Origin: Chromera velia
Taxonomy: Eukaryota > Sar > Chromeraceae
DNA: 37,659 nucleotides
Assembly: GCA_018398765.1 (NCBI GenBank)
Contig: JAHBMJ010000792.1
Coordinates: forward strand, 3,272 to 40,930
Direction: 5' to 3'
The translations under genes were made by a program, and so were the position numbers. Of this stretch, positions 1 to 8,721 are shown piece after piece. Positions within the stretch are counted from its first letter, which is position 1, and every line of letters starts with the position of its first letter. The notes under the pieces are model-generated. The model saw only the letters and a program-made list of their open reading frames with translations. It was not told the DNA's origin and made no database searches.

Positions 1-12
1 GGGGGGGGGGGG
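1..12. repeat. Poly-G run at the window edge
   Basis: Twelve consecutive G open the window. This may be a real homopolymer or an assembly edge. Similar C12 and C14 tracts occur elsewhere in the window. Positions 13-262 hold no feature I can support; short open frames there run into the microsatellite. Confidence 0.7.
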
Positions 13-262
13 TTACCGACCTGGTTTGTCGACCCCGCTCGTGAAGAAACGTATTTGCTCGATCGTTTGTGCACCTGGTTCGTCTTATTCGTAGGCACAG
101 ACGCATGTTTGTTTTGTTTGTATGCGACTGCATGGGTGTTTGTTTTGTGTGTACCATTTTTTGCTGTCGACACACCGAACAAAGGATTCTTGGTCTCGGA
201 ATGGTCCCTGTGAAAGGCAAAACTCCGGTCGGTCAACTGACAGAGATGCTGCGTCTACGGAT

Positions 263-263
263 T

Positions 264-297
<34 letters not shown>

Positions 298-299
298 TC

Positions 300-330
<31 letters not shown>

Positions 331-392
331 TCCTTTCTTTCCTTTCTTTCTTTCCTTTCTTTCCTTTCTTTCTTTCTTTCTTTCTTTCTTTC

Positions 393-423
<31 letters not shown>

Positions 424-491
424 TCCTTTCTTTCCTTTCTTTCTTTCCTTTCTTTCCTTTCTTTCTTTCCTTTCTTTCTTTCCTTTCTTTC

Positions 492-526
<35 letters not shown>

Positions 527-643
527 TCCTTCCTTCTCTTTCTTTTCTTTCTTTTCTTTCTTTTCTTTCTTTTCTTTCTTTCTTTCTTTCTTTCTTTCTT
601 TCCTTTTTTCTTTCCTTTTTTCTTTCCTTTTTTCTTTCTTTTT

Positions 644-674
<31 letters not shown>

Positions 675-675
675 G
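263..675. repeat. Long interrupted TTTC microsatellite (polypyrimidine on the plus strand)
   Basis: About 400 bases of TTTC units are interspersed with TTTCC and TTTTC variants, giving an almost pure pyrimidine strand and a pure purine complement. The repeat is open in several frames (Ser/Phe/Leu on plus, Lys/Glu/Arg on minus), but those are composition artefacts. It ends just before a splice acceptor-like site (TTTGTTACAG at 695-704), so it probably lies in an intron or upstream of an exon. Mirror-symmetric polypurine tracts of this length can form triplex DNA; that is known of such tracts and not shown here. Confidence 0.95.
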
Positions 676-704
676 TTCTGAATATTCGTTTCTCTTTGTT
701 ACAG

Positions 705-1228
705 ATCGCCTCCACTGCTTGAAGGTCCTCAAGCAGAGTCCGGAATCCGTCAGGCTCTGTCGGTTCTCTCCCTGCGGAACGCAGCTGTACTCTGAAGAAG
801 ATCGACATCTGCAGTCTCCACAACACATCCGTGCCAGCAGTGGTAGTGGCAGTAGCAGCAGCAGCAGTAGCAGCAATACCCTCGTTGCCAGTCCTCATCA
901 AGAGAAGACAACCATTCTGTCCTCCAGCAGTAGTCAGCAAGAGGGTCGAAGCGGGTCCTGCTCCTCATCCTCACGCATTGAAACGAAAACTCACGCTGAT
1001 GCAGAGAGAGCAGGCAAGCAGGACACCCCATCCGATTCTCCTCATTATCTGCTGAGGCATGACGCTGTGGACATCAAAGTCGCGACTGTGGAGGAAACGG
1101 TCGCAGGGGCTGAGAAAAAGGAAAGGGGTGGCTTTTCGGCGTCAGGAGAAGCCACCAAAGGGCATGAAGGTGTCCACTCCCCGGGCAACCCCCTCGCTCT
1201 GAACGACAAAGACCCCGGCGCTTTTTCT
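705..1228 (+). CDS. Putative internal exon of an unrecognised low-complexity protein
   Basis: The exon is bounded by an acceptor-like ACAG at 701-704 and a donor-like GTCAGT at 1229. It reads open for 174 codons in one frame and ends in phase 0, which matches the phase 0 start of the next exon at 1582. The start has a short segment, SVRLCRFSPCGTQLYS, that resembles one blade of a WD40 repeat, but one blade is too little to assign the family. After it come a run of nine serines and a hydrophilic Ser/Gln/Glu-rich stretch typical of disordered regions. A second reading frame is also open for the first 28 codons, so the frame is not certain. The exon upstream of the microsatellite was not identified. 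Confidence 0.4.
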
Positions 1229-1581
1229 GTCAGTCTGTCTCTCCGTCTCTTTTTTCTGTCTCTGTATGTGCTAAGGATTTCGTGGCTCTCAGTGTGATCC
1301 TGACAGAAGGAAGCCCTGTCTCGATCCCGCTTTTCCTTTTCCCTCGTTTCCCTTCCAAAGTTGTCTGGATCTTTCTCGATGGTTCTCTTCTATGTATATT
1401 TTGCGTGCCCTTTGAGGTGTTCTCTCGGTAGCTCTGATACCTCTCTGAGTTGTGTCACAGACAGGAATGAAGGACAAGTAAAATTATCGGTGCATGGGTC
1501 CAAGGCGTTTCTGAAAGAGAGTGAGTGCATACGTATGTGTATCCACGCACAAAGCAAACAAACAAACAAATGTGTATGCAG

Positions 1582-4051
1582 CTGAGCCTCCATCACCACG
1601 TGTCACTGAAGGCCTACCTGTGTTCCCTCGGCCTGTCCGAGCTGACAGCGCTTCTCGAGGAACACAGCAAAGCAGTGCACCTACAGAGAGCTCGCAACAT
1701 TCCGAATGGACGGTGGCGGCGTGAGGAGCCGCAGGTGCAGAAGCAGCAGACGCACACGCACGGTGAAGCAACGGCAGGCACTGGAGGGGAAGGGGGGTCC
1801 TTGAGGAGCCCGACTGGAGACGGCAGAGTGTCAGCCACACATGATGAGGGTATGAGTGATGGCCAGAGTGAAGGGAGTGAATCAGATCTTGGTGTCGGAG
1901 GGGAAGGCGGTGGATTTGCGAGTCTCAGGATTCTTGTCCCACTGACAGAGGGTGAAGAGCTGGGATTGCCCCTTTCGTTATTAGGGGCCCCTGCGTTGAC
2001 CGGGAGTGGCCTTGTCGACGGGTTGGAGGGGGGGACGGAGACGGAGATGGGGGACATCATGAGTGTGCAGGAGGTTGAGAGGGAATCCGAAAGGGGGGAG
2101 CGATGGATCTGGAGGGCCATGTCGTTGGGGCATGGAGAGCAGGAGGGGGGGGCTGAGAATGAGAAGGGCATGGCGTCGGGCAGAGAGGAGAAATCCTCTG
2201 TCCTCCTCCCGGCCGTGGAAGGGGGACGGGGAGAGAAAGGGGAAGACGAGGGAAACGGCGGTCTCGTTGGAAATTCGAGGGGGGGAATTGGGGCGACGGG
2301 GAGAGACGAGAGAGGAAGCACGACGACAGGACGTGTTTTTCCTTCTCCTCATGAGAACGGAGAAGAAGGATTTGTGGATTGTTCAAATTTTGAGATGAGA
2401 ACCCAAATCCTCTCTCGGCCCCCTGCTCTACCCCCTCGAGCGATGAACACTTTTGCTTTCCGTGAAGATCATCCAACGAATCCGAACAGCCAGGAAAGCA
2501 CACATCCGACCCAACCGCCCTCTGCTGTAACGATGGGGAGTAGCAGCTCTGTCCAAGATATACCCCGGATCTCCTCCGCATTCCTCCCCGCACCGCACCC
2601 CCCACCCCAACCCAGGAGGCAAAGCGCTGAAACGCCCTTCCCACCCTTTCCTCCACGGACACCAATCACGTCCTCTGCACAGCACCTGAGTGCCAACGCG
2701 TATACAAAATCACTTGAAACTGCACATCGCCTGTGTCCGCCCCCCCACCAGACCACCAGAGTTCAACCGCTCACCCCACACCAGAATGTTTTTAAGACGA
2801 CGTCCCCATTCCCTGCTGAGGAGTTGACGGGGGCAGTGACTCCCCTGACCACGTCTTCCTTTTCCTTTTCCAATTGCCATTCGCTTGAGACCGCACCGAC
2901 GTTCTCTCAGACTGCCCCTCAGTCACGCAGAAGCTTGACAAATCTCCATCACCCCATTCACCCTTCTTCCGTTGCTCCCGTCTCCCGCCAGGTTCCCGTG
3001 CCCCCCCCCCCCTCTAATGTTCCCGATGGGTCAGGGAGAACAGTTCAGAGACACAACCAGGCGAGCATCATCAGGAGAGGAGAGCACAGGCCGACGCCTA
3101 GCTCCTCGACTGCCCACCACGATGAGCACCTCTGTGGCTTCACTTTCCAAAGGAGATCTCCCACACGGCCCCTTCACAGTGTCACGCACCGTTGAGGCAC
3201 CCCCAATCGGGCAAGACATGATGCGGAGTTGGAAAGATCAGTCCACTCTCCCGCCCCCTGCTCACGCTGGCGGCATGCCTCGCACGCCCCCTCCGGACCG
3301 ACCGGCCTTTCCCCCCCCTTCCGCACTCCCTCCTGCCCCTACGTTAAACCCCTCCCCCAGCACCGTACCGGCAGTCTCAACGCAACCGCCAACGGAGACC
3401 GCGTTCTCCGTGCAGCCTCTCGAAAATGGCAGAGCTGGTATGCTGAGAGACGGGGGTGGGTTGCACCGCCCACGTCCCCATGAACGAGTTCCCTCCTCTT
3501 TTGCTGCAGTTGCTGGCAGTCCCGACAGACATTTTCCTTCCCGTGGTGGGCTGCCGGTGCAATCTGCAGAAACCGGAAGGGGTCGGTGTGTGGACAGTGG
3601 GTTGGCTGTTGAAGCTAGTGACCTCACAAATGGCAACTGTCCTGCCGCTTTTGCCGTTCCACTCTCTTCCATAGCGCACTCCCGGGAAGGGAGGTGCCAG
3701 AATGATGATGTGGTTAGAAGAGGCAATGAAGCTGGGATGGTCATGGGGGGCCATCTCTTCGAGACAGGCACAGAAGCTCCGAATGTTGTTCTCTTCCCGA
3801 ATCGGACGGAAAGGGGGGAAGAAAGCTCTTCGGGGGTTCCTAGGTTCTACGAGTCTCCTTCTCTTCCTCCTGCTATGCACGCAGGCGAAGGGGGGCAGAG
3901 AGAGACCATGCTCGTGTCGCGATACGCACAGGGCACGCCCAGCTCCCTTGTTCCTACTCCTACTCCTGCTGCCGCTCCCCGTATTTCATTCAGGGGCTTT
4001 CAGGCGTCCGTCCCCTCTCATCGGCCCCGACCGGAATCTTATTTGGACTAA
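1582..4051 (+). CDS. Putative large exon, disordered Pro/Ser/Gly-rich protein with a frame switch at a C12 tract
   Basis: An acceptor (TATGCAG, ending at 1581) opens a frame in phase 0 that stays open to 3195. A second frame is open from about 2972 to a TAA at 4049-4051. The two overlap at C12 (3001-3012), so one base gained or lost in the homopolymer would make a single reading frame of about 820 codons. The first 40 residues look structured (AYLCSLGLSELTALLEEHSK). The rest is Gly/Glu-rich and then strongly Pro/Ser/Thr-rich, as in an intrinsically disordered protein. No catalytic motif, signal peptide or membrane segment is visible and I do not recognise the family. Many opposite-strand frames are also open because the DNA is GC-rich, so length alone is weak evidence. 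The splice phase match and the continuity across the C-run are the best support. Confidence 0.5.
3001..3012. repeat. C12 homopolymer at a reading-frame switch
   Basis: Twelve C in a row encode prolines in both of the frames that overlap here. The upstream frame ends at 3195 and the downstream frame continues to 4051. A length error in the assembly, a polymorphic tract, or a real frameshift would each explain the pattern. Confidence 0.85.
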
Positions 4052-4101
4052 GACTACTTATGGTCTAGATAGGCCGATAGATCTTTCCTCGTCTTTTTCA
4101 G

Positions 4102-4383
4102 GAGCCTTCTCCGACTCGCCGCTCCAAGAAAGAAAAAACTAAACCGCTGATCGATCCCTACGAGAACAGTCACGCCAGCCAGCCAGAAGAGCCAGGCAAC
4201 AGACTAACAGACTTCATTCCGAAGTCGTATTTTGTTGGTTGGAATAAACAAAGAAAGAAAAAGAAAGAGAGAGAGACCCTCATGCTCATCATGGAGAGAG
4301 GGGTGGCAAACCGATGTTTTGGAAATGCTCCTTCTTCGCCTTCTCTCTCTGACTTGTCTTCCTCTTCTTCGCCTCGTATTTAA
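4102..4383 (+). CDS. Putative terminal exon of the same unrecognised gene
   Basis: A strong acceptor (polypyrimidine TCTTTTTCAG, ending at 4101) is followed by 93 open codons and a TAA at 4381-4383. The translation begins EPSPTRRSKKEKTKPLIDPY, has a more ordered stretch around DFIPKSYFVGW, and ends in a serine-rich tail. The phase is 0, which fits a weak donor candidate at about 4012 (TCC followed by GTCCCC) in the preceding exon. It could also be an independent small gene or chance. Sequence after 4383 is T-rich, as expected of a 3' flank. Confidence 0.4.
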   Translation, partial: EPSPTRRSKKEKTKPLIDPYENSHASQPEEPGNRLTDFIPKSYFVGWNKQRKKKKERETLMLIMERGVANRCFGNAPSSPSLSDLSSSSSPRI

Positions 4384-5471
4384 GGACATGACTTTCTTCT
4401 TTCTACCCCCCTTCTTTGATTGTTTTGGTTTTGTTTTTTTTTGTCCTTCTTTCCGTCGACTTTGACCGTTTTGTTTTGCGACTCCACAGAAAAGTACTGC
4501 AATGGGATTAATTAATCATGCGTTGTTCTGTCCTGCCTGCTTACCTTTTTGCCGTTCATTCACTATTCCTGTCCCTCATGAATAAGCCAAGAAACAGATG
4601 CATCAATTGTGAACCGACTTTGAAGAGGGGGGCCTGGGAGAGAAAAGAAGAAAGTCAAGAAGAGAATGAGCGGAACGGAAAGGAAAGCTCGGAGGGAAAG
4701 AAGGCAGCACAGGAAGGGATGGATGACGTGAAAACCTGGAAGGAAATTTGAAGTTGTGAACTTCAGATAGGATGAATGGGGAAGGGGTTGTCTTGGCCTG
4801 CGTTTGACAAATCAATTCATTTGCTGGTTTCTTTTCTTCCGTCTGAGCCGTCTCTCACGTACGCGACGAGTTCGTCCATATCATTTATTTTCCCTTTGTA
4901 GACGGTAAGCGATTTATCCTCACGGTCCGACGCCATTCTTTCCATTCGGTCTTCGTGGGGCGTTTCATATGCATTTGGTACCTTCGCCCCTCCTCGTTTC
5001 GGCGCACCGTAAGGTGTGGTCCGGAATCAAAACCTTTCAAGGCCAAGACTGTTCGACTGGCTGGCAGTTCGCTGCTTCTGTCAGTTCTGCCGTGCTCTGC
5101 AGAATAAAGAATGAATTTCCTTCCGTGCTTCCGGGCACTTGCAGGGATCGTCGGATAGGCAAGTCCGTCATTCCCGCGAAACCAAACCCTGATTCAACAA
5201 TGACGTATTCACACACACTCAGATTCAACAATGACGACTCTTATTCACGCATCTTTTGGATTAGACGAAACCTCTGTTGGACTAACAGGACTGTCACTTT
5301 GTCTTTGTCTGCATGAATGAATGCTCGTTGGAAAATGGGGAGGGGTCATCATCAAGGAGGGGGGTGGATGGGAGAGGGGGCGTGGCTTTGGGTGGGAAGC
5401 AGGTCTTCTCTCTCTGTCTGTCTGTGGATGAAGGGAAGATTTGACTGTCCGCACGTATGAATGACTGTCCT
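4384..5471. other. No supported gene
   Basis: Only short frames with no recognisable motif occur here. The stretch 4384-4480 is T-rich and could be a 3' untranslated region of the upstream gene. I see no RNA gene or repeat of note. Confidence 0.6.
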
Positions 5472-6475
5472 GATTGTTGCCTTTGCCGACTTCAAGATTG
5501 TTTGGATAGGGGGTGAGTAAATATAGGAGCGAGTGACTGTTGTGGGTGTGCGTGCGTGTTTGAATGAGCTCGTGAGCAAGTGCGTCACCGAGCTGGGAAG
5601 TGCAGGTGAGCGTGGAGAGCGAGGGAGTCACTGCGTGTTTGAGTGAAGGGTCGGGATTTAGAAACCAAAAGCACCCAGCTAGAAGAAGACCTTCCTCCTC
5701 GCATCCATCCAGACACCCCTCCGGCCTATCCACCTTTCCAGACGCAAAAGAAAGTCCATGCAGCCTGCTTATGTGTCTACCTGTATCTTTCGGGTTCGCA
5801 GTTTCGTCCTTATATGCAACAGGAGCGTTAGCTTTGGGACAGCAACAGCAACAAACAAGGTGGGAGGGCCAAATGAAAGAAGGAAGGAAGGAAGGAAACG
5901 TTCAACCAACGGCGGGTCAGGACGGAAGGAGCTCGACCGTCAGACCAGGCGGCCGCTCTACAGTCCGCATGCAGATTGTTGCCTTTGCCGACTTCAAGAT
6001 TGTTTGGATAGGGGGTGAGTAAATATAGGAGCGAGTGACTGTTGTGGGTGTGCGTGCGTGTTTGAATGAGCTCGTGAGCCAGTGTGTCAGCGAGCTGGGA
6101 AGTGCAGGTGAGCGTGGAGAGCGAGGGAGTCACTGCGTGTTTGAGTGAAGGGTCGGGATTTAGAAACCAAAAGCACCCAGCTAGAAGAAGACCTTCCTCC
6201 TCGCATCCATCCAGACACCCCTCCAGCCTATCCACCTTTCCAGACGCAAAAGAAAGTCCATGCAGCCTGCTTATGTGTCTACCTGTATCTTTCGGGTTCG
6301 CAGTTTCGTCCTTATATGCAACAGGAGCGCTAGCTTTGGGACAGCAACAGCAACAAACAAGGTGGGAGGGCCAAATGAAAGAAGGAAGGAAGGAAGGAAA
6401 CGTTCAACCAACGGCGGGTCAGGACGGAAGGAGCTCGACCGTCAGACCAGGCGGCCGCTCTACAGTCCGCATGCA
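5472..6475. repeat. 502-bp direct tandem duplication (two copies)
   Basis: Copy 1 (5472-5973) and copy 2 (5974-6475) align base for base with an offset of 502. By eye I count five substitutions and no indels, about 99% identity, so the duplication is recent or homogenised. Each copy carries a NotI-type GCGGCCGC near its end, a GGAA-rich run, and a GTGCAG followed by GTGAGC that looks like a splice donor. Open frames of 60-140 codons cross the unit on both strands, but none has a recognisable domain. Confidence 0.97.
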
Positions 6476-6476
6476 G

Positions 6477-6857
6477 TCGCCGTGGGGTCTGTGTAAGGGA
6501 GCAGATCTGGGAGCGGTGGAAGGGGGGCTTAATTATCATGTTGGTGGGAGAGTGGCCATTGAAGCGACACGAGCCGCCGCTGCAGCGCTCGTCTCCTCTA
6601 CGCTGGGAAATTCATGGACGCACTAGGAGGGGGGGGCGTTTTCTGTCCTCGTCATATTGAAAGCAGCTACGAGGGACCCGCCAGTGTGCTTGGGGTGGCG
6701 ACGTCTGTAGGCAGTGCTGGGGTGTCTGGGAATGCTATCGCGCAGCTCCACTGTCCTCTTTTTTGCACATTCTGTCCATGTGCCTCTCCTTGTCTACATT
6801 CTATTTGATCTGCACAACTTCTGTCTGCCCCCCCCTCACCTCTTTGAGCACCCGTCT
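6477..6857. other. No supported gene
   Basis: The stretch between the tandem duplication and the 43-bp repeats contains only short frames. An Ala-rich segment (about 6560-6620, GRVAIEATRAAAAALVSS) is the most coding-like part, but it has no supported exon boundaries. Confidence 0.5.
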
Positions 6858-7115
6858 TTGCTGCATGGAAATGATGGATCCGTCTGTGTATGAAAGAATG
6901 TTGCTGCATGGAAACGACGGATCCGTCTGTGTATGAAAGAATGTTGCTGCATGGAAATGACGGATCCGTCTGTGTATGAAAGAATGTTGCTGCATGGAAA
7001 CGACGGATCCGTCTCTGTATGAAAGAATGTTGCTGCATGGAAACGACGGATCCGTCTCTGCATGAAAGAATGTTGCTGCATGGAAATGACGGATCCGTCT
7101 CTGCCTGTATGAATG
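6858..7115. repeat. Six tandem 43-bp repeats with a central GACGGATCCGTC palindrome
   Basis: Units begin at 6858, 6901, 6944, 6987, 7030 and 7073. Each reads TTGCTGCATGGAAACGACGG and continues through the palindrome into a GTATGAAAGAATG-type end. Most units keep the perfect 12-bp palindrome GACGGATCCGTC with a BamHI core; a few have one base changed. Because 43 is not a multiple of three, all three minus-strand frames stay open across the array and produce look-alike peptides, which I regard as artefacts. Confidence 0.97.
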
Positions 7116-7273
7116 TTTGTTCATTTGAACCGCAGAGGATGAAGCGGAGCTCCCCGTTCTGGGTCCTCTGTGTGTTTGTCTGTCCGGCTGTCTGTCTGCA
7201 TGTGTCGGTGGGGACGCTTGGAGGCTCAATCAGAGCTTCAGTCCAAGGAAGGCGTCGTCGGACGTGCAGTCTC

Positions 7274-7309
7274 TGTGTGTGTGTGTGTGTGTGTGCGCGC
7301 GCGCGCGCG
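7274..7309. repeat. GT then GC alternating dinucleotide tract
   Basis: About 20 bases of TG repeats run directly into about 15 bases of GC repeats. Alternating purine-pyrimidine DNA of this type is prone to adopt the Z conformation. No gene is attached to it. Positions 7310-7487 hold nothing else I can support. Confidence 0.9.
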
Positions 7310-7487
7310 ATTTTGCGCTTGTTGCTTTGCTGGTGTGCCTATCCGTCTCTCTGCCTTTACCTGTCTGCATGCGTGATCTGACTTGGGGGGTGAGCGATTT
7401 ACTGAAGGCAGGGGTGCTTGCGTGTTTGCATGAACAACTGATGGGACTTCCAATCTGAACCTTTGTCCTGAGAAGTGACTTTTCATT

Positions 7488-8282
7488 TGTGAAAGTAAAC
7501 GACGGTCCCGTTCCTGGTCGGATTCGCGGAGGGTGAATTCCGGTCCCGGCCTTTCCATTCGTCCCTTCGCCCCGAGCCAGGGAAAGGAGCGACGCACGCA
7601 CGCGGCGGCCCGGCCACACGGGGTGGCGGGGCGCCTGCGACAGAGATGTGCATGTTGTGAGTTCCATGGTATGGCCTGCATGCACTTCAGAGATGTGCAT
7701 GTTGTGAGTTCCATGGTATGGCCTGCATGCACTTTGGCGCAAGAAATACACCCGAGGCACTCACCGAGGTGGTATGTGCTCCGGGCCTTCATATTAGATT
7801 TAATTAGGACGATGGTGCGGTTATGCCATCGGAGGCTTCAGAATTAATTCCGGTCGCATTAATTTCCAGACAGTCAGACAGACGTGCACGGCCGTTTCCG
7901 TCTGTCTGAGTGAGAGACTTGACCTAGGGATTGACAGAGCTTCATGTGTAGGAACTGTACTGTGCCCTATGTGTTTCTGTGGATCTCTTGTTCTCTGAGT
8001 ATTGCACAAGGCCACCAGCAGGAGCTTTCTGTGGACTATGGGGGTTCATAGACTTTCTGTCTGGTGAAAAGACTGATCAGATATTTATTTCCGTCCATCT
8101 GTATCGGTCTAGACGAGTGTATTAGGTTAACGTATTCGCTGTGGTCGTTTAGTAGGAGAGGGCCAGGAATTTGGGAGTATAGCAGTTTGAGGAGTCCTCT
8201 AGACAGGCTAGAGGATCGACACAGGAGGGCCTCTAGGATTCCATTGGAGGAATTTTGAGAGAGGTGAGACTCTACTTATTAC
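7488..8282 (+). repeat. Left LTR of the copia element
   Basis: The LTR starts TGTGAAAGTAAACGACGG and ends CTCTACTTATTAC, directly abutting the primer-binding site. It contains a 47-bp tandem duplication also present in the right LTR. The 3' end does not show the usual CA, so the terminus may be off by a base or mutated. Confidence 0.9.
7642..7735. repeat. 47-bp tandem duplication inside the LTR
   Basis: Two adjacent copies (7642-7688 and 7689-7735) contain AGAGATGTGCATGTTGTGAG, CCATGG and TGCATGCA. The right LTR carries the same pair at about 26586-26679 with extra substitutions, so the duplication predates this insertion. Tandem repeats in the U3 part of LTRs often act as enhancers; that role is inferred. 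Confidence 0.85.
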
Positions 8283-8300
8283 TGGCGCCGTTACTGAGGG
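8283..8300 (+). promoter_or_regulatory. Primer-binding site, tRNA-Asp-like
   Basis: TGGCGCCGTTACTGAGGG follows the LTR with no gap. TGG at this point pairs with the universal CCA of a tRNA 3' end. The first ten bases match the plant tRNA-Asp-type site used by Athila-like elements as I remember it; the mismatches after that are all G-to-A or C-to-T. Most copia elements use the initiator Met tRNA, so this choice would be unusual. Confidence 0.65.
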
Positions 8301-8418
8301 AGTCTCCCGTTATCATTCCGACAACATTCCCCTTGTTGTTTCCCCGATTCCCTACTGCAGGTGACATACCATAGGTCCCAAGAAGGATGCTCCCCACGGG
8401 TGCATCGCAATCAAGGGT

Positions 8419-8721
8419 ATGGAGGCGAAGACCGCGGGCGTCTTCGGCCTTACGGACGATGCGGACATCATCGAGTGGGTACGGCAATATGCAGATGCTG
8501 TTGCCATTCTCGGTAACTCGAACGAATGGTGCGGCGGGCTCACCTTCACCAACAGGAACAAGGTGGGGGTTAACGTCAAGCATTATGTCGCAAGGACCGA
8601 GGTGGAAGTGCTGGAGAAGGTGGTGGAACGGGTGCCCCACCTTAGTTCGAAAGTCTCTGAGCAGCTCCGGATTTTCCACAGGCACGTTGTGGACTGTGTT
8701 TCTCCGCCCGACGCGGAGTGA
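8419..8721 (+). CDS. Short ORF upstream of and in frame with gag
   Basis: This 100-codon ORF ends in TGA at 8719-8721. The next codon is ATG, the start of the 666-codon gag-like ORF in the same frame. It may be the N-terminus of Gag separated by one stop (UGA readthrough or a mutation), or a separate leader ORF. The translation includes short plausible helices (VKHYVARTEVEVLEKVVERV) but no domain I recognise. The frame begins about 135 bases after the primer-binding site, where a gag start would be expected. Confidence 0.5.
   Translation: MEAKTAGVFGLTDDADIIEWVRQYADAVAILGNSNEWCGGLTFTNRNKVGVNVKHYVARTEVEVLEKVVERVPHLSSKVSEQLRIFHRHVVDCVSPPDAE

Noticed and set aside
85-876. Minus-strand Lys/Glu/Arg-rich ORFs across the TTTC tract
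   Set aside because: They are translations of a simple repeat, open in several frames, with no independent coding evidence.
1614-2665. Long minus-strand ORFs opposite the first gene
   Set aside because: They overlap each other and the better-supported plus frame; Pro/Ser-rich content reflects GC-rich composition.
6858-7115. CRISPR-like array
   Set aside because: Repeats are directly adjacent with no unique spacers, and the context is eukaryotic.
6667-7229. Three overlapping minus-strand ORFs with repeated MQQHSF-type peptides
   Set aside because: They arise because a 43-bp repeat without stops is open in every minus-strand frame.
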